Notes: generated by a model from the sequence alone, not told the origin. A stretch of 26,606 nucleotides of DNA from Pelagibacteraceae bacterium (GCA_002704145.1 PAFH01000016.1:1-26606), one strand, 5' to 3'; shown: positions 1 through 7,565, counted from the first letter of the stretch. A program made the numbers and translations.

Positions 1-297
1 GAGTCTATATCTGCTGGTTTAGATTATCCTGGTATTTCTCCATTACATTGTTTTCTTAAAGATGCAAAAAGAGCAAGATATACATCCGCAACTGATGAAG
101 AGGCATTAAAGGCTTATCAATTAGTTTCTAAATTAGAAAATATATCTCCATCGTTAGAACCTTCGCATGCTTTTGCTGAAGCAATTAAAATAGCACCTAA
201 ATTAAAATCATCTGATGTAATTGTTGTAAATTCTTGTGGAGATAGCATTAAAGATAGAGACATTATAAAACAAAAATTAGGTTCTTACGTAAGATGA
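1..297 (+). CDS. trpB: Tryptophan synthase beta subunit, C-terminal part (5' end outside window)
   Basis: TrpB condenses indole with serine to make tryptophan, using PLP, in a complex with TrpA. Only the last 98 residues are in the window, in frame from base 1 to a TGA at 295-297. The family's C-terminal landmarks are visible: SAGLDYPG near the start, then the LEPSHAF segment, which matches the family's LESSHAL, with its conserved Glu. The phosphate/pyridine-side loop, usually VNLSGRGDKD or VNLCGRGDKD, reads VVNSCGDSIKDRD here. The Cys at the Ser377 position is known from other alphaproteobacteria, but the rest of the loop is altered. The stop overlaps an ATG at 294-296 (ATGA), which begins the trpA reading frame, so the two genes look translationally coupled. 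Confidence 0.95.
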   Translation, partial: ESISAGLDYPGISPLHCFLKDAKRARYTSATDEEALKAYQLVSKLENISPSLEPSHAFAEAIKIAPKLKSSDVIVVNSCGDSIKDRDIIKQKLGSYVR

Positions 298-1095
298 AAT
301 CAAAAATAGCGTTGGCTTTCAAAAAAATGTAGAGCTGAGAAGAGACCAGCGTTGATTACTTATACTGTTGCTGGAGACAACACCAAAAGCAACTCATTAA
401 AAATATTAAACACGATGTCAAAACATGCAGATATTCTCGAACTCGGGTTTCCACACAATACTCCCATTGCAGACGGGGGACAAATTCAAGGTAGTTCTCA
501 TCGAGCTTTAAAGAATGGGATAAAACTTAAAGATGTTTTCCATATAGTAAAAAAATTTAAAAAAACTAATCCCAATAAACCTCTAATATTAATGGGTTAT
601 TTTAACTTAATCTATCAAAATGGAGAGCATAATTTTTTAAAAAGTTGTAAAGCTTCCGGAGTGGATGGCTTAATTGTTGTTGATCTCCCTTATCCAGAAA
701 ATAAAATTTTTGCAAAAAAATGTAAAAAGAAATCAATAAATTTTATTCAACTTTTATCTCCTACGACTTCTAAAGATAGAATGAAAAGAATTATAAAAGA
801 CTCCCAGGATATGATTTATTACATTAGCATGCTCTCTACAACAGGAGGAAAATTAAAAGTTTCTCCAAAAAAAATTCTTGAAAATTATAAAAAAATAAAA
901 AAACTTAGCGGCAACAAAAATGTAGTAATAGGCTTTGGAATAACTGATAAAACTATATACTCTTTAAAAAAAGCTGATGGATTAGTCATAGGATCACAAT
1001 TATGTAAAACAATAACTGATTCTCTCAGAAAAAGACAAAATCCTGTCACAAAATTAAATAAAATAGTATATAATCTTAAAAAACAAATCATATGA
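294..1095 (+). CDS. trpA: Tryptophan synthase alpha subunit, frameshifted near its N-terminus
   Basis: TrpA cleaves indole-3-glycerol phosphate to indole, which passes to TrpB. The natural start is the ATG at 294 overlapping the trpB stop. It reads MKSKIALAFKKM and then hits TAG at 330-332. The rest of the protein continues in the +1 frame from base 328 (CRAEKRPALITYTVAGDN), so removing one A from the A7 run at 321-327 restores a 266-residue protein, the usual family length. Without correction the only start is a TTG at 352, giving 247 residues without the first helix. Key residues are present: the catalytic Glu in ILELGFP and Asp in PIADGG. The usual PFSDP is PHNTP, and the TGT loop reads STTGG. 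The stop overlaps the accD start by four bases. This could be a sequencing error, a slippage-rescued gene or early decay. Confidence 0.85.
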
Positions 1096-2051
1096 ACTGG
1101 ATAAAAAATAAAATTTTAAGTTTTGTTCAAAAAACAAAAGATAAATTTAGAAAAGATCGACCATCAAAAGAAGATCAAGAAAAAAGTTTATGGATAAATT
1201 GCCCTGGTTGTAATCAAATGCAATTAAAAGAGGATTTAAAAAAAAATTTTAATATTTGTAAGTGTTCTTATCATTTTGATCTTGATCCTAAAGTAAGATT
1301 TAAAGAATTATTGTTTGATGATGGAGATTTTGAATTAATACCTTGTCCCTCATGGAGCTCTCCAGATCCATTAGAAATGGAAATTAATGGAAAGAAATAT
1401 ATTGAAAAATATAAAGGTTATCAAAAAAAAACAGGCCAACAAAGTGCGTTATTGATTGCTCATGGTAAAATTGGAGGATTAAAAACTGTTGCTGTAGGTT
1501 ACAACTTTGCTTTTGGAGGTGCAGCTTTTTCACAAAGGGAAAATGAGCATTTTCTAGCAGCAGCTCAGTATGCAATGGATAACGACATAGAGTTATTCTT
1601 AAGTATTTATCAGAGTGGTGGAATGTCAGTTTACGGAAATATCCATAGTTTAAAAAGTATGAGTGTTTGTCAAATGGTTCATTCAATGTTGAAAAATAAA
1701 AAAATTGTGAATATAGGAATTTTAGGATCAAAAATTACTGGAGGAACTTTTGTAAATGTCTTCGCGAATGATTTTTTATTTTCTGAAAGTCCAAAAAACT
1801 CAAATCAACTTTTCAGTGGAAAAAGAGTTAGCGCAAGTGTTAGATCTTCTGATAGCACTGAAATGCCACCAGACTTTGGTGAGGGAGGTTTTTTAGAAAA
1901 ACATGGCATGATTGACGGTTGTTTTTCCTCTAGGTTAGAAATAAAAACTAATATTATTAATCTAACAAAAGTTCTATTGAAAAAAAATGAGGCTCAAGTT
2001 AAGAATGAGTCTAATGTCAAAATCAACCAATCTTTACAGTCAGCTAGCTAA
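1092..2051 (+). CDS. accD: Acetyl-CoA carboxylase carboxyltransferase beta subunit, divergent
   Basis: AccD pairs with AccA to transfer CO2 from biotin to acetyl-CoA, the first step of fatty acid synthesis. At 319 residues it is of normal length. It sits between trpA and folC, a common alphaproteobacterial arrangement, and starts at an ATGA overlap with trpA. The N-terminal zinc ribbon, the DPL and KKTG segments and the GG-containing start of the crotonase-like core identify the family. Three things are unusual. The second zinc pair is C56-K-C58 rather than C-P-x-C, one residue short. SGGAR is SGGMS at 175-179. The GSMG loop after the phenylalanine is GGAAFS. The T-G-G (216-218) and the late HGMID segment are kept. 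It is homologous to AccD, but full activity is uncertain. Confidence 0.8.
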   Translation: MNWIKNKILSFVQKTKDKFRKDRPSKEDQEKSLWINCPGCNQMQLKEDLKKNFNICKCSYHFDLDPKVRFKELLFDDGDFELIPCPSWSSPDPLEMEINGKKYIEKYKGYQKKTGQQSALLIAHGKIGGLKTVAVGYNFAFGGAAFSQRENEHFLAAAQYAMDNDIELFLSIYQSGGMSVYGNIHSLKSMSVCQMVHSMLKNKKIVNIGILGSKITGGTFVNVFANDFLFSESPKNSNQLFSGKRVSASVRSSDSTEMPPDFGEGGFLEKHGMIDGCFSSRLEIKTNIINLTKVLLKKNEAQVKNESNVKINQSLQSAS

Positions 2052-2715
2052 TCATACCCTATTCAATAAATCGGTAAATTTTGATTTAAAACGTATCAAA
2101 ATTGTATTAAAAAAATTAGATCATCCTGAAAGAAAACTTAAAAATGTAATAAATATCATCGGTAGCGATGGAAAGTATTCTTTACTTAGTTCATTAAAAT
2201 ATTTTATTGAAGCTAACAATCAAAAAACTGCTGCATATATATCACCTAGTATAAAAGATATTAAAGAAAGATTTTGGATGGGTAACAATTTTTTAAGCCA
2301 TAAAGAAATAAAAGACTCTATCAAGGTTATTGAAAAACTAAGAGTTAGATTAACTATATTCGAAGTTTTAACTGTTATCTTTATAATGAATGCGGCCAAA
2401 AAAAATAATGATTTTAACTTGATAGAAGCAGGTGCTTTATTTGCAAAAGACTCTACAAATGTTTTTGACTTTCCAAAATTACAGGTTGTTGTCAATATTA
2501 ATAAACAACATTTAAATTTTTTAAAGAAAAAGAATCTTAATGAAGTTATATATCAAAAAGTAGGTTTTTTAAGCCAATTTACAAATATATATGTAGGTAA
2601 ACAAAAATTAAAAGTTTTAAAAAAAATTAAAACTATTCTTAAAATTAATAGTAGTAAAATCGATTATTCAAAGAATTGGAAGTTAATTAATAGAAAAAAA
2701 AAACTTTTTTTATAA
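2014..2715 (+). CDS. folC: Folylpolyglutamate/dihydrofolate synthase, N-terminal piece of a frameshifted gene
   Basis: FolC adds glutamate to folates, and often also to dihydropteroate, using ATP. This piece holds the ATP-binding Mur-ligase-like domain: FDLKRIKIVLKKLDHPE, a P-loop GSDGKYS (usually GTNGKGS, Lys kept), ERFWMGN, TIFEVLT and the metal/ATP segment IEAGALFAKDSTN, which stands where EVGLGGRLDATN is usual. The ATG at 2014 is chosen because family similarity begins a few codons later, at YSQL; ATGs at 1987 and 2005 are also in frame. All overlap the end of accD. The frame closes at 2713-2715, right after an A10 run (2694-2703) and a T7 run (2705-2711), and the protein resumes in the +1 frame. 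Joined with the next entry it gives about 420 residues, the normal length. Confidence 0.8.
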   Translation: MSKSTNLYSQLANHTLFNKSVNFDLKRIKIVLKKLDHPERKLKNVINIIGSDGKYSLLSSLKYFIEANNQKTAAYISPSIKDIKERFWMGNNFLSHKEIKDSIKVIEKLRVRLTIFEVLTVIFIMNAAKKNNDFNLIEAGALFAKDSTNVFDFPKLQVVVNINKQHLNFLKKKNLNEVIYQKVGFLSQFTNIYVGKQKLKVLKKIKTILKINSSKIDYSKNWKLINRKKKLFL

Positions 2716-3277
2716 AGATTTCAAATCGACCATTAAATTAAATTCAAAATATGTTCACTCTAAAGGGCTTTTAGAAAATCTTTGTCTCGCTATTAAAATA
2801 GCTATGGATTTAGGAATAAAAAAAAAAATAATAATTAAAACAATCCCTAAAATTATGTTTGAAGCTAGAATTCAATATTTGAAAAAAGGTAAATTAATTA
2901 AAAAAATAAATCCGAATGAAAAAATTTTAATTGACGGCTGTCACTCTGAAACTAGCGCTATAAATCTTGCGAACTATTTAAAAACAATAAAAATTCCTAT
3001 CTACGGAATATGGTCAATGACCAAAAATAAAGACCCGGATAAGTTTATAAAAAATTTTAGAGGTTTGTTTAAAAAAATTTATACAGTGCCTATTGAAAAT
3101 GAAACTGCTTCTTTATCAAATAAATATTTATTCAAAATAGCGAAAAAAAACAAATTTAAAACTGAATTATCTAGCAATTTTCAGGCAGCTATCAAAAAGA
3201 TTAGTTCTAAAAATAAAAAAATAATTTGTATTTTTGGATCTTTGTACTTGTGTGGAAACGTTTTGAATAAAAATTAG
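2687..3277 (+). CDS. folC: FolC, C-terminal piece of the same frameshifted gene
   Basis: This is the glutamate-ligase C-terminal domain of the preceding gene, read in the +1 frame. The frame opens after a TAA at 2684-2686 and continues through KNFFYKDFKS, so no sequence is missing between the halves. Removing one A from 2694-2703, or one T from 2705-2711, joins them. Family landmarks are IDGCHSETSA (usual DGAHN, His kept), the GIWSMTKNKD segment and the C-terminal GSLYLCGNVL. The first ATG in this frame is at 2804, which would drop part of the domain, so I do not read this as an independent gene. It ends with a four-base convergent overlap with trxA. Confidence 0.75.
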   Translation, partial: LIEKKNFFYKDFKSTIKLNSKYVHSKGLLENLCLAIKIAMDLGIKKKIIIKTIPKIMFEARIQYLKKGKLIKKINPNEKILIDGCHSETSAINLANYLKTIKIPIYGIWSMTKNKDPDKFIKNFRGLFKKIYTVPIENETASLSNKYLFKIAKKNKFKTELSSNFQAAIKKISSKNKKIICIFGSLYLCGNVLNKN

Positions 3278-3591
3278 ATGTGAGGTTTAATAAATTCAAG
3301 CATATCTTTTTCACTAGAAGCTCCTACTTTTGTTCCTAAAAGTTTTCCTTCCTTGAATAAAAGAATAGTGGGCACACCTCGCACAGAATACTTTGTTGGT
3401 TCATTAGGTTGGCTTTCAATGTCATGATAATAACAATTTATCTTATCAGCAAAGTCATTCGATATTTTTTCCACAATTGGTTTAAGTTGCTGACAGGGCC
3501 CGCACCATGAAGCTGAAAATTGTATTAATGAAAGTTTGCTTTCACCTATTTGCTCACTAAACTTTTCATCGGAAGAGTCTTTAAATGCCAT
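3274..3591 (-). CDS. trxA: Thioredoxin
   Basis: This is a small cytoplasmic dithiol oxidoreductase of 105 residues, the normal size. The WCGPC active site is at residues 29-33 and the cis-proline is in RGVPT. The N-terminal strand before the active site reads LIQFSASW. The buried Asp of typical thioredoxins (Asp26 of E. coli, in VDFWA) is therefore Gln here, which may alter the redox properties. The gene follows sbcB by 34 nt on the same strand and converges on folC. trxA after folC is a familiar alphaproteobacterial order, although it lies on the opposite strand here. Confidence 0.95.
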   Translation of the reverse strand: MAFKDSSDEKFSEQIGESKLSLIQFSASWCGPCQQLKPIVEKISNDFADKINCYYHDIESQPNEPTKYSVRGVPTILLFKEGKLLGTKVGASSEKDMLEFIKPHI

Positions 3592-3625
3592 ATGCTTTAA
3601 TTAAGTATTTTTATTTTTTTGTCAA

Positions 3626-5047
3626 CTATGCAGATGAGTAATATTCCTCCAAATCTTCAACGTACGCGTTAATATCATCCAATATTTTTAATTTTTCTGG
3701 TTGATTCTCTTTTTCAAATTTAGCTCTTAAAGTATCTATCTCTGAATAAGTTCTTGGAATTGTGTTCCATTTTTCATTATTTGTGCTGAGAAGTTTTTTA
3801 GACGTATCTTTATGTATTAAGTCAAAATCTGCTTTAGTCAGGACTTCAGGTTTTTCCATATAGAGAAGTTTTTTTCCAAAATACTGCAACCTTTCATCTT
3901 TAAACTTTGAAATTACATTAAGTTTTTTTTCCCAATTTACGCTATGAAATTCAGGCATAATCTTATTGTCTTCTGATGAAGTAAATTTCGCATAAATACT
4001 CTCTTCATTATAAAGATCTTCTTGTGACTTTGTTTGTGCTTTTTCATCTACTTCTAAACGTTTTATAGAAATAACTTTCTCTGCAAATTCTTTATTACTT
4101 TTTATCATTTTAGCTCTTTCCTCCAATTTTTTTGAGCCGATTAATTTATATTCATCAAACTTATCTCCATAGGATGGGTTCATGATAACTGGGTGTTTAT
4201 TATGTCTCACAGTTCTAATAAATTTTGGTTGTTTTTTCATTGCAGCTGTGAGTTCTAAAACAGACATATGTAAATAAGGTTCAGGATCATGCTTTAGATC
4301 AAAACACAAAGGCCACTGGTATTGAGGATGTTGACAAATAAAAGTTTGAACATACGGTCTACTTCTGCCATAAAAATATTCATTGGTACAAAAAAGTAAT
4401 TCTTTTTGTATTAATTCTAACGATTGATTTTTATCCATAGTGAGCATGCTTGCCTTCCAAACATTTGGGGCCTTTTTTGAAATTAGTTTAGCAATTCCAA
4501 TTGTAGCTATTACATCTCCAATAGCACTATGAGCATTGCCGTGTTCAATTCCATTTAAGGGGGCCATCTGATCCAATTTGTATACATCGTTACCCTTTTC
4601 ATTTACAGAATTTTTAAGTGTATTTGGATAATATAAATTTGCAGCCCTCGCTAAGCTCAACATATCTCCTCGAGTATTTCCATTAGTGCTGGTGATGTAA
4701 GGATATTCTAATGTTTGAAAAAGTGTAGATCTTAAAAATTCTTCATCAAACTCTATGCTATTGAAACCGACATATGTTGCTTTGCCCCATCTTTTTAACG
4801 TTTCAACGAATTGTCTAATCATTTCATAATGAGAAAGATTAGATTTTTTTAACATGGTAGGTGAAGTCTTATTTACAATTAATGCCATAGCTTCAGGGAT
4901 AATTCCTGGACTGAGTCTACATCTTGCATCGTAACGATCTAATTCGTCCAAATTATCATTTGTTAATACAGCACCGATTTGAATTATTTGACCCCAGAAT
5001 TTATTAGATGAGCTAGTCTCGAAATCATAAAAGACAAAATTAGACAT
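3626..5047 (-). CDS. sbcB: Exodeoxyribonuclease I (3'-5' ssDNA exonuclease)
   Basis: Exonuclease I degrades single-stranded DNA from the 3' end and works in recombination and mismatch repair. At 473 residues it matches the E. coli enzyme in length. The DEDDh catalytic set is visible with near-identical spacing: D8 and E10 in YDFET, D101 in FNSIEFDEEF, and H173 and D178 in NAHSAIGD. The NGIEHGNAH stretch is characteristic of ExoI. The exonuclease domain is followed by the usual SH3-like and C-terminal helical regions, the latter charged and less recognisable. Five nucleotides separate it from rmuC upstream, so the two are probably one transcript. ExoI is best known from gammaproteobacteria. 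Confidence 0.92.
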   Translation of the reverse strand: MSNFVFYDFETSSSNKFWGQIIQIGAVLTNDNLDELDRYDARCRLSPGIIPEAMALIVNKTSPTMLKKSNLSHYEMIRQFVETLKRWGKATYVGFNSIEFDEEFLRSTLFQTLEYPYITSTNGNTRGDMLSLARAANLYYPNTLKNSVNEKGNDVYKLDQMAPLNGIEHGNAHSAIGDVIATIGIAKLISKKAPNVWKASMLTMDKNQSLELIQKELLFCTNEYFYGRSRPYVQTFICQHPQYQWPLCFDLKHDPEPYLHMSVLELTAAMKKQPKFIRTVRHNKHPVIMNPSYGDKFDEYKLIGSKKLEERAKMIKSNKEFAEKVISIKRLEVDEKAQTKSQEDLYNEESIYAKFTSSEDNKIMPEFHSVNWEKKLNVISKFKDERLQYFGKKLLYMEKPEVLTKADFDLIHKDTSKKLLSTNNEKWNTIPRTYSEIDTLRAKFEKENQPEKLKILDDINAYVEDLEEYYSSA

Positions 5048-5052
5048 AATTT

Positions 5053-6081
5053 TTACTTAAGTACTTTTATTTTTTCTGGACTCTCTTTTAAGGAGTCTGT
5101 TACTTGCTCTGGGTCTTTAATATTTCCAAGTGTGTTCATTATTGATCTAGCATCTCTGCCAAATCCATCTGTTACTGCCATTGCTTGCTCTAATTTCTTT
5201 CTTAGATCTTTAATTCCATCAAAATGTTTTTCAAATCTAGAGCTTATATTTCTTAAATCGCTATAAATTTGCGTTGCATGTTGCTGAACTTTTAATGTTT
5301 GAAATCCTAAATGATATGACTGCAGCAATGCAGATAAAGTATTTGGGCCTGATACTGTAACTTTATATTTTGTTCTTAGTTCATGTAATAATAATTCCTT
5401 AGTTTTTGGGTCTCTGTAACTAGAAAGTTCCGAGAATAAACCCTCTGTTGGCACATAAACTATGGCAAAATCTGTACTTTTAGGTGGGGCTATATATTTT
5501 GCATTTACCGATTTAGCTTTTTGTCTTACAGCTGTTGCTAATTCTTTTCTTGCTTCTGATTGTGCCTCTTTGTTATTTGCATTAAAGGCATCGTCGATAG
5601 CTTTGTACTTTTCAATAGGCCAGTGACTATCAATAGGCAGTAAAACATCCTGAAGTTTTATTGCAAATTCAACTGTCTCAGATGTTTCATCTTTCATTTT
5701 TGCGTTAGCGATAAATTGAGATGAGGGTAATAAATCTTTTAAGAGAGCGCCTAATCCAAATTCAGCAAGAGTTCCATAAGATTTTACTCCACTTAGAATT
5801 TTGCTAAAATTATCCTGGCTTTTGTTCAATTCACTAACTTGTTGATTAAATACAGAAACTTTTTCATCTACTTTAGTAAGAGCGCCAGTCATATCTTTTG
5901 CAATTTCTTTACTCATTGAACCAAAAGATTGATTGAAAGAGTCTTTTAATAAATTAACTTCATCTTTAAATAATTGATCGTTGTTTATTTGTTCAGGCTG
6001 GTTACGTCTTAACAACACAATTAAGCACACTAAAATGGCCGCTAAAATTAATAAAGCTACTAAAGTAACTATCGAATCCAT
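5053..6081 (-). CDS. rmuC: DNA recombination protein RmuC
   Basis: RmuC-family proteins have a PD-(D/E)XK-like fold and limit inversions at short inverted repeats in E. coli; their exact activity is unsettled. The 342 residues comprise one N-terminal transmembrane helix (about 4-24, followed by RRNQ), a coiled-coil stretch (about 35-95) and the RmuC domain (about 98-325). The domain carries KSYGTLAEFGLGALL, VEFAIKLQD, the PIDSHWP motif, DFAIVYVPTEGLF and SGPNTLSALLQSYHLGF, all hallmarks of the family. It is shorter than the roughly 450 residues usual elsewhere because the coiled coil is short. It lies 5 nt upstream of sbcB and 17 nt downstream of the RlmN-like gene. Confidence 0.93.
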   Translation of the reverse strand: MDSIVTLVALLILAAILVCLIVLLRRNQPEQINNDQLFKDEVNLLKDSFNQSFGSMSKEIAKDMTGALTKVDEKVSVFNQQVSELNKSQDNFSKILSGVKSYGTLAEFGLGALLKDLLPSSQFIANAKMKDETSETVEFAIKLQDVLLPIDSHWPIEKYKAIDDAFNANNKEAQSEARKELATAVRQKAKSVNAKYIAPPKSTDFAIVYVPTEGLFSELSSYRDPKTKELLLHELRTKYKVTVSGPNTLSALLQSYHLGFQTLKVQQHATQIYSDLRNISSRFEKHFDGIKDLRKKLEQAMAVTDGFGRDARSIMNTLGNIKDPEQVTDSLKESPEKIKVLK

Positions 6082-6098
6082 AATTCATTATATAACAT

Positions 6099-7187
6099 TT
6101 AGATATTTAGTGCTTTTTTATTTGCTAAAGAACCACATGATGCATTGATGTCTCTACCTCTGCTTCTTCTAAAGAGAGAAAGGAAACCGGCTTCCTGAAT
6201 AATCTTAGAGAATTTATCTACACTTTCTTGGCTTGCAGCCTTAAAACCCTTGTTAGAAATTGGGTTGAATTCAATTAAATTTAATTTAGAGGGCACTTTT
6301 TTCATAATCTTTATTAATTCTATAGCATGTTCATCTGTTAAATTTTCTTCTAGGCATATCCATTCAATAAAAATTGGTAATTTTGTTTTTTCATAATATT
6401 TTTTTAGTTGTGGGATTAATGATTTAATTGAATACTTATCATTAATTGGCATCAGCTCTGACCTATGCTTTGGTATTGAGCTATGTAGACTCCATGCTAG
6501 ATAAACATCTAATTCTTTGGCCGCCCATTCAATAGCATCTAAATTATCTTTTTTGGTTCCAATGCCAACAGTACTGACTGTAATCCTAGTTCTACCATAT
6601 TCTAAACCATCTTTATTTTTTAAATTATCTATAGCGACCTTTACATTATCAAGATTTAAAAATGGACTTCCCTCTCCCATCTTGACAATATTGGTAATGA
6701 TCTTATTTGTTGACCAATCATTTATATAATCTTTGCACAAAATTATTTGTGAAATAATTTCACCAGGTGATAGATTTCTTACTAATTTTTTTGAAATTTG
6801 AGCAGTTGCACAAAATTCACAAGAAAGATAGCAACCTACTGACACTGATAAACAAATCGTGTATCTACTTTGTGATTTGTCTGGAATAAGAACTGTTTCT
6901 ACATTTCTTTTGTCCTTGAGTTCTAAAAGAAATTTAATTGTACCATCTTTAGACTTTTGAATATCTACAATCTTAGGTTTATCCAAACTTATTAAGCTAT
7001 TAATTTTATTTCTTAGTTCAGATCCAATCGTGGACAATTCATCAAAATTTTTTATATTTTTCTTATACACTGCATTAAAGAGCTGCTGAGATCTCATTTT
7101 AGCTTTTTTAAAATCTACACCAGCATTTTTAATTAAAAATGCTCTCAGTTGTTCAAAATTTAAATCATAGAAGTTTTGTTTTTCCAT
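6099..7187 (-). CDS. rlmN: RlmN-like radical SAM methyltransferase (23S rRNA/tRNA adenine-C2)
   Basis: RlmN methylates C2 of A2503 in 23S rRNA, and A37 in some tRNAs, by a radical SAM ping-pong mechanism. The 362-residue protein has the cluster motif C119-x3-C123-x2-C126 and the two mechanistic cysteines, C112 (ICLSVSVGC, seven before the cluster) and C351 (ASCGSLA). It also has E97 in NVETVLIPD, RNLSPGEI and the C-terminal RRSRGRDINASCG. The SAM-binding GMGEP motif is GEGSP at 171-175, so the acidic residue is out of its normal place. It may be a divergent RlmN or a paralogue with another substrate. It follows the 86-residue gene after a hairpin. Confidence 0.8.
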   Translation of the reverse strand: MEKQNFYDLNFEQLRAFLIKNAGVDFKKAKMRSQQLFNAVYKKNIKNFDELSTIGSELRNKINSLISLDKPKIVDIQKSKDGTIKFLLELKDKRNVETVLIPDKSQSRYTICLSVSVGCYLSCEFCATAQISKKLVRNLSPGEIISQIILCKDYINDWSTNKIITNIVKMGEGSPFLNLDNVKVAIDNLKNKDGLEYGRTRITVSTVGIGTKKDNLDAIEWAAKELDVYLAWSLHSSIPKHRSELMPINDKYSIKSLIPQLKKYYEKTKLPIFIEWICLEENLTDEHAIELIKIMKKVPSKLNLIEFNPISNKGFKAASQESVDKFSKIIQEAGFLSLFRRSRGRDINASCGSLANKKALNI

Positions 7188-7210
7188 CTACGAATATTAT
7201 TAATAGCTAA

Positions 7211-7232
7211 AGAGGGGTTTTAAAACCCCTCT
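7211..7232. terminator. Perfect 22-nt palindrome, possible terminator or processing hairpin
   Basis: AGAGGGGTTTT is followed directly by its exact reverse complement AAAACCCCTCT. As RNA this gives a GC-rich seven-pair stem with an A/U loop. It lies between the 86-residue gene (ends 7242) and the rlmN-like start (7187), both on the minus strand. There is no clear U-tract after it on either strand, so termination is uncertain; a partial terminator or mRNA-end stabiliser fits as well. Confidence 0.5.
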
Positions 7233-7241
7233 CTATAAAGA

Positions 7242-7502
7242 TTAAAGTTTATTTTTATCAGTTTTTAAATGCTTTAATACTTTTCCGGCATTTTTACCTT
7301 CCTTAATCAAATAACCGCTAGTTCCATTAGCATTTGCTTCTGGAGCCTTCACAGATTTGTTAAGTTGCTGAGCGAGCTTAGCCTCTGATTTATTTCGGCT
7401 GAACTTACCAAGCAAACGTGAGTATCTATCCATCACATCTCCTTTCTTCAACCTACTTTGTAACTCTTTATAGAGTCCTGCATGTAGATGCAGTTTCTCC
7501 AT
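7242..7502 (-). CDS. Small conserved-looking protein of unknown function
   Basis: I do not recognise this 86-residue basic protein. It has no signal peptide or membrane segment. It begins MEKLHLHAGLYKEL, has a Lys/Arg-rich middle, a low-complexity stretch (KAPEANANGT) and a lysine-rich tail. An internal ATG at MDRYSR (residue 24) is an alternative start. It is the first gene of the minus-strand group, is separated from rlmN by a palindrome, and is divergent from a small membrane gene 63 nt away. The isolated position, the hairpin behind it and the regular codon use suggest a real gene. Confidence 0.65.
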   Translation of the reverse strand: MEKLHLHAGLYKELQSRLKKGDVMDRYSRLLGKFSRNKSEAKLAQQLNKSVKAPEANANGTSGYLIKEGKNAGKVLKHLKTDKNKL

Positions 7503-7565
7503 GACATATGGATAATTTAACTTTATTATATGTTTATCTAATATGTCAACACAAGTTAACCTATA

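Noticed and set aside
352..1095. TTG at 352 as the true trpA start
   Set aside because: It drops the first helix of TrpA. An upstream ATG coupled to trpB supplies the missing N-terminus once a single A is removed from the A7 run.
2804..3277. Independent gene starting at the ATG at 2804
   Set aside because: The open frame and FolC similarity extend back to about 2687 without a gap, so it is the second half of folC.
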